Below are positions 45,167-55,294 of a stretch of DNA of 64,000 nucleotides, in pieces. Position 1 is the stretch's first letter. Every line of letters begins with the position of its first letter. The DNA comes from Aquiflexum balticum DSM 16537 (lineage in GTDB: Bacteria > Bacteroidota > Bacteroidia > Cytophagales > Cyclobacteriaceae): positions 3,924,001-3,988,000 of the forward strand of contig NZ_LT838813.1 in assembly GCF_900176595.1 (NCBI RefSeq), in the 5' to 3' direction. A model generated the notes under the pieces. That model did not search any database, was not told where the DNA came from, and saw only the letters and a program-made list of their open reading frames with translations. A program made the translations under genes and the position numbers.

Positions 45167-45787
45167 ATGAAAAAGTCAATATCCGGATTGATACTCTTGA
45201 TTACTATAGGTTTACTGGCCTCCTGTTATCCTGGTGGACCGGAATTTTATGAAGATACAGATGTTGTTTACACTTCTTTTGAACCTGAGTTCAATTTCCA
45301 GAACAAAAACACCTATGCCCTTCCCGACAAAATTGTAAAAGACATTGAAATTGACCGAGGAGATACTACCCTTGTGTATATGAAAGATGCCTTTGCACTT
45401 CCCATATTGGCAGCGATTGATGCAAATATGCAGCAATTTGGCTGGACGAAAGTAGATATCTCCCAAAGACCTGATGTTGTATTGACTCCTGCTGCAATTA
45501 CCAATACCACTTATTTTTACAGTTATTGGTATTCTTGGTGGTGGGGAGGTTATTATCCGGGATGGGGATGGTATTATCCACCATATTGGACTGTTTCGAG
45601 CTATACCACGGGTACTATGATCATTGCAATGGCTGATCCAAATCTGAATAACCCTATCAATCAATCAAGAGCATCATGGATCATGTTGGGTAACGGACTC
45701 CTCTCAGGTGCTGGCGATATAAGCCGGGTTACCAATGCCATTGATCAGGCTTTTGTGCAGTCGCCCTATTTGAAAATTAATAACTGA
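45167..45787 (+). CDS. DUF4136 lipoprotein
   Basis: ATG at 45167 gives MKKSISGLILLITIGLLASC, a lipobox at Cys20; the longer open frame to 45092 has no support. The 206-aa product contains a DUF4136-like domain and an aromatic-rich stretch (SYWYSWWWGGYYPGWGWYYPP). The family is predicted to be envelope-attached; function unknown. It begins a plus-strand run of envelope genes, 8 bp before the barrel gene. Confidence 0.85.
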   Translation: MKKSISGLILLITIGLLASCYPGGPEFYEDTDVVYTSFEPEFNFQNKNTYALPDKIVKDIEIDRGDTTLVYMKDAFALPILAAIDANMQQFGWTKVDISQRPDVVLTPAAITNTTYFYSYWYSWWWGGYYPGWGWYYPPYWTVSSYTTGTMIIAMADPNLNNPINQSRASWIMLGNGLLSGAGDISRVTNAIDQAFVQSPYLKINN

Positions 45788-45795
45788 AATTAATC

Positions 45796-46392
45796 ATGAA
45801 AAAGATATTTCTATTTATCGTTTTTGCCATAGTCTTGTTTACGCACAAGGTCAATGCTCAAAGCTATACAACAACTTCCTATTCCATTGGAATTCCAACA
45901 GGTGATTTGGGTGACTTTATTTCAAATGTAAGCTGGAGAGGTTTTGCAATTGATTACAGAAAACTTATTCAGCCGAATTTAGGAATTGGTATCAGTTCAG
46001 GCTTGAATACATTCTACGAAGAAAGACCTAACGCAGCATATACCATTGATAATAGAACGCTGAGCGGGAAGCAATGGAGGTACAGCAATAATGTTCCCAT
46101 CATGCTATCAGGGGATTATTACTTGAAACCAGGAGATAACATAAATCCTTTTGTTGGCCTGGGAGTAGGTACTATTTACACCGTAAGAAGGACAGATATG
46201 GGTGTTTTTAGTTTAGATCAAAATGCCTGGAGTTTTGCTTTTCAACCTCAGGTAGGGATGATATATATGTTGAACAGTTTTGCGGGTATCTCATTATCAG
46301 CAAAATATTCCTATGGATTGGCAGCAGGAGATTTAAATAATGCACAGTCTTTTATGTCATTTAATATTGGTTACGTTTTCATGGGTAACTGA
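45796..46392 (+). CDS. Small outer-membrane beta-barrel protein
   Basis: A 198-aa exported protein: signal peptide MKKIFLFIVFAIVLFTHKVNA, then eight or so amphipathic strands (YKLIQPNLGIGISSGLNTF-like, NPFVGLGVGTIYT, FAGISLSAKYSYG) ending SFNIGYVF. Looks like an OmpA/OmpW-type eight-stranded barrel. Substrate unknown. It is cotranscribed with the lipoprotein before it and followed by a strong terminator. Confidence 0.8.
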   Translation: MKKIFLFIVFAIVLFTHKVNAQSYTTTSYSIGIPTGDLGDFISNVSWRGFAIDYRKLIQPNLGIGISSGLNTFYEERPNAAYTIDNRTLSGKQWRYSNNVPIMLSGDYYLKPGDNINPFVGLGVGTIYTVRRTDMGVFSLDQNAWSFAFQPQVGMIYMLNSFAGISLSAKYSYGLAAGDLNNAQSFMSFNIGYVFMGN

Positions 46393-46416
46393 TCATCATT
46401 TCAACATAAGTACATT

Positions 46417-46449
46417 GAGGATGGTAATTTTGCCATCCTCTGTTTTTTT
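46417..46449 (+). terminator. Rho-independent terminator
   Basis: Eight-base stem GAGGATGG (46417-46424) with CCATCCTC (46433-46440), loop TAATTTTG, and a T-rich tail at 46441-46449. It closes the DUF4136-barrel unit just before the next DUF4136 gene. Confidence 0.9.
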
Positions 46450-46463
46450 AAAAGAACAACAAA

Positions 46464-47027
46464 ATGAAAAAAACTTTATTTCTTATCCTTTTTATGTTGC
46501 CGTTTTTGATATCCTGTTCGACAGTGATGAAAACTTACTCCTATAAGGATAAAAAAGCAGATCTAAATCAATACAAAACGTATGCTTGGATTAATTTGGA
46601 GCATTTTGAGTTGGATAATAAAGCCGGAAACAAACTTTATGCGCATTATATTCTTGATTTGGCCAATAAGGAACTTGAGAAAAAAGGATTTATACTTGAT
46701 GTCAATAATCCTGATGCTGTTTTTCTTTTTGATACCCAGATAGACGATAAAATCGCATATAGTCAAACTCCACAAGTAAGCGTAGGGGTCGGGGTAGCGG
46801 GACCGGGATATTATGTTGGAGGGGCTGTCCCGGTAGCAGGTGGAAATATTATTGAGGAACAATACCAAGAGGGCCTTCTATTCATAGAAATGTTTGACAG
46901 TAAAACCAACAATCTGGTTTGGAAAGGATGGGCTCAGGAAGAGGTAAATATTTACACAAATGGAGAGGATCTTCTCCAAAGGGCTGTCACGCAGATTTTT
47001 ATGCGTCTTCCGGTCAAACATAAATAG
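46464..47027 (+). CDS. DUF4136 lipoprotein
   Basis: A 187-aa lipoprotein (MKKTLFLILFMLPFLISCS, Cys18) with a DUF4136 domain: YKTYAWINLEHFE, DAVFLFDTQID, then a glycine-rich segment VGVGVAGPGYYVGG and KTNNLVWKGWAQEE. Related to the lipoprotein at 45167, though without its Trp/Tyr stretch. Function unknown. Confidence 0.88.
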   Translation: MKKTLFLILFMLPFLISCSTVMKTYSYKDKKADLNQYKTYAWINLEHFELDNKAGNKLYAHYILDLANKELEKKGFILDVNNPDAVFLFDTQIDDKIAYSQTPQVSVGVGVAGPGYYVGGAVPVAGGNIIEEQYQEGLLFIEMFDSKTNNLVWKGWAQEEVNIYTNGEDLLQRAVTQIFMRLPVKHK

Positions 47028-47279
47028 AATAAATCGTATTTATTCCCCTTTCAGTCGGATTGTAAGTCACTCTAAATCCATAGACGGAGGCGTTCATAAT
47101 TAACTGACAAAATTTGATAATTTTAGCTATCGTTAATTAATCCGTTGCCTTCCCTAATTTATGGATGGTTTCGTTTTCCAATACCAAATCTCTTCAAAAA
47201 GGATCACATTCAATTTACAGCTCTTATTTTAATGTTCTTTTTTTACAATTAGTTTATATCAATTGTCGAAATCACGAGA

Positions 47280-48401
47280 ATGAAACAAAAATTACTGATC
47301 AGTATTATCCTGTTTTTAACTGTGAATGCTGCTTTTGCGCAGGTCTTTACAAATAAAGAAGTAGGGCAAAGAAATCAATCAAAAAAGGACAGTTTAAAAA
47401 CTGCAGAGTACCCTTATACTTTGCCTATCTGGGGTGCCAAAGCAACAAATGCCGGATATTCCTTACCATATTCCGCAGGATTGAGTGTTCAATACTTTTG
47501 GCAGGAATCAGACCTGATTATAGAAAACCTACAGGTAGGTTTCAACGGAGGAGAATTGTACAACTTGGATAATGTGGTCAGATTTGACAAAGTCAAAGCA
47601 ACAGCAAGTGCTGTCACGGTGAGGCCAGATGTTTGGGTTTTCCCTTTCTTGAATATGTATGCTATTTTGGGAAGATCTCAAGCTTCCACTGAGGTGGGCT
47701 TTGGGGTATACGTCCCTGATGAAACCAATAATTTTAATCCAATTATAAATGCAAGCACAATAGTAGAATTCCAGGCTAGCACTTTCGGATTGGGACTTAC
47801 TCCTACTATTGGTGTAGGAGGTGGTTTTTTGGCACTAGATCTGAATATGTCCTGGACAGATGTTCCACAACTAAGACAACCTGCCCGTACCTTTGTTTTT
47901 GGACCCAGGTTTGGTAAAAACTTCAGACTTAAAAATCCTGAAAGCAGTATTGCAGTTTGGGTAGGAGGATTCAGAGTTGATCTGAATTCTGAAACCAATG
48001 GCTCTATAGCAATAAATGAAATTTTGCCCGTAGATGAGTTTCAGGTAAAAGTTGATAATGGAATAGAAAAAGTCGGGGAAGCACAGGTGAAAGTAGACAC
48101 TTGGTGGGAAGGTCTTTCTCCGGCAGACCAGAGAAATCCTGTAAATATAGCAAAACATAACGCAGCCAATAATGCTATAACAACCGCAAGCCAGATACTG
48201 GTGGCAGCTGATGCTGCTCTAAATGATGGTGAATCGGCAACGGTTCAATATGCTATGGATAAAAGACCGGCAGACATGTGGAATTTCATTGTGGGTTCCC
48301 AATACCAATTGAACAAACACTTGATGTTTCGATTAGAAGGGGGATTTCTGGGGTCTAGGACTCAGCTGATGGGTGGGGTGCAATATAGATTTGGCTTATA
48401 A
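47280..48401 (+). CDS. Exported outer-membrane protein of unknown function
   Basis: A 373-aa exported protein, signal peptide MKQKLLISIILFLTVNAAFAQ. The body shows alternating amphipathic strands and ends LMGGVQYRFGL. A helical, charged interruption is seen near residues 265-320 (HNAANNAITTASQILVAADA). No family recognised beyond a barrel-like OM protein. Solitary transcription unit with gaps of 252 bp and 143 bp. Confidence 0.75.
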   Translation: MKQKLLISIILFLTVNAAFAQVFTNKEVGQRNQSKKDSLKTAEYPYTLPIWGAKATNAGYSLPYSAGLSVQYFWQESDLIIENLQVGFNGGELYNLDNVVRFDKVKATASAVTVRPDVWVFPFLNMYAILGRSQASTEVGFGVYVPDETNNFNPIINASTIVEFQASTFGLGLTPTIGVGGGFLALDLNMSWTDVPQLRQPARTFVFGPRFGKNFRLKNPESSIAVWVGGFRVDLNSETNGSIAINEILPVDEFQVKVDNGIEKVGEAQVKVDTWWEGLSPADQRNPVNIAKHNAANNAITTASQILVAADAALNDGESATVQYAMDKRPADMWNFIVGSQYQLNKHLMFRLEGGFLGSRTQLMGGVQYRFGL

Positions 48402-48544
48402 AATGAAATCATTTCTAGTTGAAGCCCACTGTGCTATAATTTCTTAATGAAAGTGTAAAAATTTTCCTTTAAAGCAATTCTAAATATTTCGTTCCTTTTC
48501 GAATTTTCAAAAAAAAAGTATTCCAATAGATTTTCTAAAAGAAA

Positions 48545-49093
48545 ATGAAAGCCCCTATCAATCTTAATTCAATGGAGAAAAAAGCTGATGAAAAATCCCT
48601 GAAAGAAAAGTTACTCCATGAGTTAACTGAATATGGTATCAATGTTGTTTACCTCGGGCTTTTTTTTAGTGCATTTATCTTATATAGAAGATTATTGTTA
48701 GCTGAGTATGGGGTTTTTTTGGATGATTATTTTATGGGATTGGTCAAAGCTTTAATTTTTGGGAAAGTGATTATGATCGGGACTTTTTTAAAAATCAGCA
48801 GGAAATTCGAAAATAGACCATTAATTATTCCCACCATTTACAAAACTATTTTCTTCACCCTATTGGTAGCCATTTTTGAATTCTTAGAAGTAACTGTCAA
48901 AACTTTATTGAAAAATAGCTCATGGGAAGGCATGATGGAAAGCTATACGCACCACTTTACCCTTGCATGGGTTGGTGGGGCATTGATCGTTGGATTTACC
49001 TTTCTTCCTTTTTTTGCATTTAAGGAAATAGCAAGACATTATGGAGTTGACTCGATACGAAAATTGTTTTTTAAAACTATACAAAAGAATTAA
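48545..49093 (+). CDS. Inner-membrane protein of unknown function, four helices
   Basis: A 182-aa membrane protein; starts at 48545 or 48572 are both possible. Four hydrophobic segments lie near residues 35-50, 62-80, 98-115 and 140-160. A charged N-terminus (EKKADEKSLKEKLLHELTEY) precedes the first. No known domain. It precedes the PorT-like gene by 2 bp, so the two are an operon. Confidence 0.75.
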   Translation: MKAPINLNSMEKKADEKSLKEKLLHELTEYGINVVYLGLFFSAFILYRRLLLAEYGVFLDDYFMGLVKALIFGKVIMIGTFLKISRKFENRPLIIPTIYKTIFFTLLVAIFEFLEVTVKTLLKNSSWEGMMESYTHHFTLAWVGGALIVGFTFLPFFAFKEIARHYGVDSIRKLFFKTIQKN

Positions 49094-49095
49094 AT

Positions 49096-49806
49096 ATGAC
49101 TATGGCTATAAATTTCAAACCACTCTTACTGATTTCCTTCTTACTCATCTCAGCAAGTTCAAACGCGCAGGTGCTGATTTCCTTGCTTTTTGGAGAAGCT
49201 TTAAATTCTGAAAAAATCGAATTTGGATTGACAGGTGGAATGAATCGATCTAACTTTCGTGATGTCTCAGATGCTAAAGGACTTAACAATTTCAATCTTG
49301 GTTTCTATTTCAATATCAATTTGATGGAAAATTCCTATTTGAGTACAGGAGTTTTGGTCAAATCAAATGTGGGTGCTACAGGAATGGCGACCTATCCCTT
49401 GGGCGATGTGGACTTTGACGGTATTTTTGAAGATGGAACTTTGACTACCAAGATCAATTATTTTTATGTTCCAATCATGTGGCAGCAAAGGATCCAATCG
49501 CGGTTACTGCTTGAAGCGGGAGTGCAGGCTGGAGTTAGGACCAAAGCCTTTGATATCTTTAATATCGACTCCAATGGTGGCGAAATTGAGTTTAAAAAGG
49601 AACTGGGCGATTCATATTACAGACTGGACGCCGGAGTGGTGGGAGGCTTGGGATACAAATTGAAGAAAGACCTAAAAAGTATGAGTGTTGGCTTTTTGTA
49701 TTATCATGGACTTGTAGACGTAAAAGCTGCCTCTTCACAGAATATCAGAAACTCATCACTAAATATTTATTTAAGAATACCGATAGGTGCTGTAGAAAAG
49801 GAATAA
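49096..49806 (+). CDS. Outer-membrane beta-barrel protein (PorT-like)
   Basis: A 236-aa exported protein: signal MTMAINFKPLLLISFLLISA, then strands typical of PorT/OMP_b-brl_2 barrels: GLTGGMNRSNFRDVSDAKG, YLSTGVLVKSNVGATG, YFYVPIMWQQRIQSR, LEAGVQAGVRT. Length matches the family. Substrate or partner unknown. It follows the membrane protein with a 2-bp gap. Confidence 0.85.
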   Translation: MTMAINFKPLLLISFLLISASSNAQVLISLLFGEALNSEKIEFGLTGGMNRSNFRDVSDAKGLNNFNLGFYFNINLMENSYLSTGVLVKSNVGATGMATYPLGDVDFDGIFEDGTLTTKINYFYVPIMWQQRIQSRLLLEAGVQAGVRTKAFDIFNIDSNGGEIEFKKELGDSYYRLDAGVVGGLGYKLKKDLKSMSVGFLYYHGLVDVKAASSQNIRNSSLNIYLRIPIGAVEKE

Positions 49807-49890
49807 TTACAAATGGCAAATTTATATTGTAAAAAATAATGTATCTGCTTGAATGCTAAAAAGAAAATAATTGGGTTAAATCCTATCGTT

Positions 49891-51178
49891 ATGCGTTATA
49901 TCAAAATCCATTACCTATCTATTATTTTTTTTTTGGTTTTGCTTCAATATATCTTTTTTTGGTCAGGCTCAGGAATTCAGCAATGACAGCACCTGTATTG
50001 AGAAAGACTTGCCTGAATTGATCCGAAATGCGCTGGGTAAGGATTCTAAAGTAAAAGAAACAGGATCAAGTTCATTGTTGATTGTACCAATAATCGGATC
50101 AAACCCTGCAACAGGTTTTATGGTGGGGATAGGAGGTCAGTATGCGTTTAAAATGCAGGGAAGTAATCTATATTCTCTTATCAGCGGGAGCTTACAGGCT
50201 ACTACCAAAAACCAATATATTTTTATGGCCAAAAATAGTATCTATACCAAAAATGAAAAGATTTTCTTTACAGGGGATTGGCGGTATCTGATATTCTCCC
50301 AATCGACTTATGGCTTAGGCACCAATGCTCCTGAAGGAGGTATTTTGGATTATCAATTTAACCTAGGTGGTTTGGAAACAGGTGCTGATTCCTTGGCTCA
50401 ACCTATGACGTTTAATTTTGCCAGGTTTCACCAAACTGTAGGCTTCAAATTGAAACCAGGAATATATTTGGGCTTGGGCTATCATTTTGATTCCTTTTCC
50501 AAAATAGTTGACCAAAAATTAGATCTTGATCCAGAGGAGCAATTGTTAACTTCACATTACATATACAACAATGCTTATAATTTTGAAACAGATAAATATT
50601 ACTCATCCGCACTTTTCGGGAGTTTTATCATCGATAAGCGGGACAATATGATCCAACCATACAAAGGGTATTTTTTATCCTTGGGATTCAGGGGAGCTTA
50701 CCGGGCTTTTGGGAATAAGAACAATGCCGAAATGTTTTCCGGAGAGTGGCGGAGTTTTCATGGATTATCTAGGAGGAACCCCGCTCACCTTATCGGTTTT
50801 TGGCTGATGGGTGATTTTACCAAGGCGGGTGATTTTCCTTACTTGATATTACCCGCAACGGCATTTGATCAAAGAGGCAGAAGTGGACGAGGATATACTC
50901 AGGGGAGATTCCGTGGTCAAAATTATGTCTATGGAGAAACAGAATACAGGTTTCCAATATCAAGGTGTGGTGGTGTATTGGGAGGAGTATTATTTGCCAA
51001 TGGAACAACGGCATCCAACTCCACACAGAACCTTAATCTCTTTGATTCAATAAAATTGGGTTACGGTTTTGGACTTAGAGTCAAGGTAGATAAATATTCC
51101 AGAACCAACCTTGCATTGGATTTAGGGTTTGGGGAGCAGTCAAGTGGATTTTACCTTGCTATTTCTGAGACATTTTGA
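49891..51178 (+). pseudogene. BamA/TamA-like outer-membrane barrel, frameshifted in a T-run near its signal peptide
   Basis: The downstream frame (from about 50009) encodes a 389-aa barrel: LLIVPIIGSNPATGFMVGIG, IFFTGDWRYLIF, DKRDNMIQPYKGYFLSLGFR and end YLAISETF. It resembles the surface-antigen (BamA) barrel without POTRA domains. The ATG at 49891 starts a signal peptide (MRYIKIHYLSIIFF) in a frame one base away; removing one T from the runs at about 49925-49934 or 49954-49960 fuses it to FFGQAQEFSNDST. The total 1288 nt is 429 codons plus one. Likely a homopolymer error or a recent lesion. Confidence 0.75.
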
Positions 51179-51457
51179 TCCTTTAAAAAATTTAGGAGTC
51201 TTTGGACGAATAAGTCTAAACTCTGATTGAAAAGATTGCTATATTTCCATTTAAATCTCATTAAAGTTTAGGAATTGGCTGCATATCAGAAAATAAATGA
51301 AGCATTAAAAAATTTGACTTGAAAAAATGACAAAGGATCTCCTCACAACTGAATGGATTCAACCAATATGCCAGTTTCGTTGCTAAAGTTTTATTATTAA
51401 GATCTTACTAAATAAAAGGATTTAATTTTATACAAAACCCTAACTACTCATGCCCCT

Positions 51458-53830
51458 ATGAAAATTGATTTAAGATTAATGATAATTGTTTTTGCTATCA
51501 TGGCCTGCAATACCCCACCTTCGCAGGAATCTCAGGTAGAAACGAATGCCACGGGTTTTATTGACCGTACCATACTTCCCATCAAAGCGCCTACGCGGCC
51601 TACCCTTACGGAATTGGATGTACGCAATGCTACTCTGCCTGAGCGCTTTGAGGTAAAAGCCCCTGAAGGTGCACCAAATGTGATTTTGGTACTCGTCGAC
51701 GATCTTGGTTTTGCCGGAACCAGCGCATTTGGTGGGCCAGTTTCAACACCTACTTTTGACAGGGTGGCCAGTGAGGGAATTTACTTCAATAATTTTCACA
51801 CCACTGCGGTATGCTCACCCACACGTGCTGCCATCAAAAGCGGACGAAACCACCATGTGAATAACATGGCCTTCATTACCGAAATGGCAACTGGTTTTCC
51901 TGGAGGTACCGGGGAAATTCCACAAAACGTGACGCCGCTGGCAGAAATGCTCCGGCTGAATGGCTACAGTACCGGTGCCTTCGGCAAATGGCACGAAACA
52001 GCTACTTGGGAAACAAGTGTTTCCGGTCCTATGGACCGTTGGCCACACCGTCAGGGCTTTGATAAATTTTATGGGTTTTTTGGTGGCGAAACAAACCAAT
52101 GGGCTCCATTTGTATATGATGGAACTCACGTGGTTGAGTTATCTGAGGATCCCAATTATCATTTTATGAATGACATGACCAATCAGGCCGTGGCATGGAT
52201 GAAATATCAAAAGGCGCTAACTCCAGAAAAGCCTTACTTTATGTATTTTGCTCCTGGGGCAACTCATGCCCCCCACCATGTACCAGAAAGCTACATTGCA
52301 AAATGGAAAGGTAAATTTGATGGAGGATGGGATGTGATGAGGGAACAGATTCTGGCAAGGCAGATAGAAATAGGGGTCGTGCCTAAGGGAACAAAACTCG
52401 CCCCAAAACCTGAGGCTATTCCATCTTGGGAGAGTTTGTCTGCTGACCAGAAAAAATTATTTACCAGGCAGGCTGAAGTATTTGCCGGATTTCTGGATAT
52501 GACCGATCACGAAATTGGTCGATTACTCGATGCGGTTGAAGCAACGGGACAGGCTGAAAACACGATGATCATTTTTGTCTATGGCGATAATGGCACCAGC
52601 GCCGAAGGGGGAGCAAATGGCATGTTCAGTGAAATGACCTATTTCAATGGCGTTCAGGAAACCGTAGAAGACATGTTGAAAAAATACGATAAATGGGGCG
52701 GTCCTGAAACTTATCCCCACATGGCTGCCGGCTGGGCAGTGATGTTTGATGTTCCCTATACTTGGACCAAACAGGTGGGCTCAGACTTTGGTGGAACCAA
52801 AGTGGGTATGTCAATTCGCTGGCCTAAAGGAATTAAGGCAAATGGGGGACTTCGTTCCCAGTTTAGTCATGTGATTGATATAGCACCTACTATTCTAGAG
52901 GCTGCAGGCCTTCCGGAACCAAAAATTGTAAACGGTGTGGAACAACGTCCGATGGATGGAATCAGCTTGATGTATGCATTCAATGATGCCAATGCCAAAG
53001 AAAAACACACTACCCAATATTTTGAAATTGCCGGTAATCGTGCCATTTACCATGAAGGATGGTATGCACGCACCATTCACCGAGCACCTTGGGAAAGGGA
53101 GGTAAGAAGACCTTTGGCCGAAGATATTTGGGACCTTTATGAAGTGGCGAATGATTTCAGCTTAACCAATAATCTGGCCGCACAGAACCCTGAAAAACTG
53201 AAAGAAATGCAGGCTCTGTTTATGAAGGAAGCTGAAAAGAACCATGCATTGCCTATTGATGACCGTCTTTTTGAGAGAATGATTGCTGCCAATGTAGGCC
53301 GACCGGACATCATGGGAGACCGTAAGTCGCTTTCTCTAGCCGAAGGCATGGTAGGCATGTCTGAAAACGTATTCATCAATATTAAGAATAGGTCAAAAAC
53401 TCTAACCGCAGATGTGGAAATACCATCAGGTAAAGTTGCCAATGGTATTCTCATTGCACAAGGCGGGCGATTTGGTGGCTGGGCATTGTATGTAAATGAC
53501 GGTATATTAGCCTATGATTATAATTTCCTAGGTATGCAACGGTTCACAGTCGAGGCCACCCAAAAGCTAACACCCGGAAATCATACCATCAAGTTTGATT
53601 TTGTCTACGATGGAGGTGGTCCTGGAAAAGGAGGTTTGGCAACAATATATATAGATGGTAAAAAAGTAGGAGAAGGACGTATTGAACGTACTCAATCTGC
53701 TATATTCTCAGCAGATGAAACAGCCGATGTGGGCATTGACCTAGCGACACCTGTAGTGGAAAGAATCGGCGCAGAAGCCAAATCTAAATTCAATGGCAGA
53801 ATCTCCAAACTGGTCGTGGAAGTGAAGTAA
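51458..53830 (+). CDS. Arylsulfatase (type I, formylglycine sulfatase), lipoprotein
   Basis: A 790-aa exported enzyme that hydrolyses sulfate esters. Lipobox IMACN (Cys17). Sulfatase motif CSPTRAAIKSGR with Cys119 for formylglycine and Arg123; metal ligands NVILVLVDDLGFAG (Asp81/82). Also YGDNGTSAEGG. The C-terminal ~170 residues form a beta-sandwich-like domain (GGRFGGWALYVNDGI, KFDFVYDGGG). A sulfatase-maturing enzyme must exist elsewhere. Plus-strand single gene; a hairpin follows at 53836. Confidence 0.93.
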   Translation: MKIDLRLMIIVFAIMACNTPPSQESQVETNATGFIDRTILPIKAPTRPTLTELDVRNATLPERFEVKAPEGAPNVILVLVDDLGFAGTSAFGGPVSTPTFDRVASEGIYFNNFHTTAVCSPTRAAIKSGRNHHVNNMAFITEMATGFPGGTGEIPQNVTPLAEMLRLNGYSTGAFGKWHETATWETSVSGPMDRWPHRQGFDKFYGFFGGETNQWAPFVYDGTHVVELSEDPNYHFMNDMTNQAVAWMKYQKALTPEKPYFMYFAPGATHAPHHVPESYIAKWKGKFDGGWDVMREQILARQIEIGVVPKGTKLAPKPEAIPSWESLSADQKKLFTRQAEVFAGFLDMTDHEIGRLLDAVEATGQAENTMIIFVYGDNGTSAEGGANGMFSEMTYFNGVQETVEDMLKKYDKWGGPETYPHMAAGWAVMFDVPYTWTKQVGSDFGGTKVGMSIRWPKGIKANGGLRSQFSHVIDIAPTILEAAGLPEPKIVNGVEQRPMDGISLMYAFNDANAKEKHTTQYFEIAGNRAIYHEGWYARTIHRAPWEREVRRPLAEDIWDLYEVANDFSLTNNLAAQNPEKLKEMQALFMKEAEKNHALPIDDRLFERMIAANVGRPDIMGDRKSLSLAEGMVGMSENVFINIKNRSKTLTADVEIPSGKVANGILIAQGGRFGGWALYVNDGILAYDYNFLGMQRFTVEATQKLTPGNHTIKFDFVYDGGGPGKGGLATIYIDGKKVGEGRIERTQSAIFSADETADVGIDLATPVVERIGAEAKSKFNGRISKLVVEVK

Positions 53831-53835
53831 AAATC

Positions 53836-53866
53836 ATAGGCCGGACTGACCCTCAGACCGGCCTAT
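53836..53866 (+). terminator. Hairpin after arylsulfatase
   Basis: Nine-base perfect stem ATAGGCCGG with CCGGCCTAT around a 13-base loop. There is no T-run, so it may be a weak or Rho-assisted terminator, or simply an mRNA-stabilising hairpin. Confidence 0.55.
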
Positions 53867-54047
53867 TCATTCCAATAAATGGAAAAGTGAAAAATTAAAC
53901 TATCATTTCCATGAATTAACAGCCAAGCAATGCTCAGAATTTTTTATTCTAAAAAACCAAGTGGGTTTGATTTACACATATTCTTGCGAAGCATTTTTTG
54001 ATTTAGAAGTTCTCGTAGTTTAGGAAAAACATTTAATTGAATTGAAC

Positions 54048-54602
54048 ATGAAAGATCAAAAATTATTCAGAGAGATTGCGGTTGCATTCATAATGCTATT
54101 TGCAATGTCATTTTATAAGGCATATGCCCAAGTGCCAACGATGCAGGCAATTCCGGATACCACCAAAATCACTTATAATCAGATTTCCCAATCCTTAGGT
54201 TTGTTTGTATTTCCAAGCAAAAACCAAAGCCAAAACCAACAAAAACAGGATGAGTTTGAATGCTACAAATGGGCGGTGGACCAATCTGGAATCGATCCTC
54301 AAAACATACCCAAAATAGAGGTTACAGACTCCACTGGCCCTACAGGAGGAGCGGTCATTGGCTCTGCAAAAGGAGCAGCTGCAGGAGCTGCCATTGGTGC
54401 TATTGCAGGTGATGCCGGGAAAGGTGCCGCCATTGGTGCTACAGCCGGTGCCCTTCGAGGAAGACGAGCAGGACAGCAGGCACAGGCTCAACAGAATCAA
54501 AAGGCCCATGCCAGTGCTTCTGCACAAGAAACAGCCATGCTTGAAAATTTCAAGAAGGCTTTTTCGGTATGTATTGAAGGCAAAGGATATACAATCAAAT
54601 AA
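54048..54602 (+). CDS. Exported glycine-zipper protein
   Basis: ATG at 54048 (MKDQKLFREIAVAF); the TTG at 54042 is less likely. Signal to about residue 29, then a Gln-rich region and a glycine-zipper (GGAVIGSAKGAAAGAAIGAI, AGDAGKGAAIGATAGALRG) followed by RRAGQQAQAQQNQ. Such proteins embed in or bind the outer membrane. Function unknown. It shares a probable unit with the NTF2-like gene 10 bp downstream. Confidence 0.82.
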   Translation: MKDQKLFREIAVAFIMLFAMSFYKAYAQVPTMQAIPDTTKITYNQISQSLGLFVFPSKNQSQNQQKQDEFECYKWAVDQSGIDPQNIPKIEVTDSTGPTGGAVIGSAKGAAAGAAIGAIAGDAGKGAAIGATAGALRGRRAGQQAQAQQNQKAHASASAQETAMLENFKKAFSVCIEGKGYTIK

Positions 54603-54612
54603 ATACTGAAAT

Positions 54613-55116
54613 ATGAAAAATCTTATCATAATAGTTGCTGTAACATTTGCTTTAATGTCTTGTAAATCATCAACTGAAAGCGACCACAGCCAAAATATTG
54701 AAGTAGTAAAAAAATATGTCCATGCAGTAGAAAATCTTGATTTTGAGGGAATGGGAAATATGCTCGATGCAGACTATTTAGGTGTCGGACCCTCTTATGG
54801 AGATTCAATTGGAAAAGATGATGCGGTGGCCAACTGGAAATGGAATGTTGAAAACCTTTACAATAAAATTCATTATAACAGATCGCGCTTTGCCTCAGTG
54901 ACAATTCCTGATGGTGAAAGTAAGGGTGATTGGGTAGCCAATTGGGCCGAATTGGAAATTGAATTTAAGGATGGAGAATCTGTTATTATTTGGGCCAATT
55001 CTAACTATCTCGTAGAAAACGGTAAAATCAAGAAAAGTTTGACCTTTTACAACGAGGCAGATGTAATGAGGCAGTTGGGTTTTGAAATGGTTCCAAGTGA
55101 GCGGCTAGAACAATAA
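54613..55116 (+). CDS. NTF2-like (SnoaL) lipoprotein
   Basis: A 167-aa lipoprotein (LMSCKSSTES, Cys17) with a SnoaL-like domain: EVVKKYVHAVENLDFEGMGN, DYLGVGPSYGDSIGKDDAV, WVANWAELEIEFKDGESV. Catalytic residues are not evident. Located between the Gly-zipper gene and DUF1254 genes. Confidence 0.85.
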   Translation: MKNLIIIVAVTFALMSCKSSTESDHSQNIEVVKKYVHAVENLDFEGMGNMLDADYLGVGPSYGDSIGKDDAVANWKWNVENLYNKIHYNRSRFASVTIPDGESKGDWVANWAELEIEFKDGESVIIWANSNYLVENGKIKKSLTFYNEADVMRQLGFEMVPSERLEQ

Positions 55117-55294
55117 AAATCAAAAACTAAGTCTGAAATGACTTGACTTTTGATTTGAATCAAAAAATCAAATTAAAAAGAATCTCTTATTTCTTTCAAA
55201 CTAATAATAGAAAACCATGAATCTGAAAATCCTATTAATTTTTGTTTGAAAAAGTATTTACTTTTATTGAAACACAAATTATTACTGAAAAAAT

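Noticed and set aside
46340-46546. Plus-strand open frame over the 46417 terminator
   Set aside because: It spans the strong hairpin and the next gene's start in another frame.
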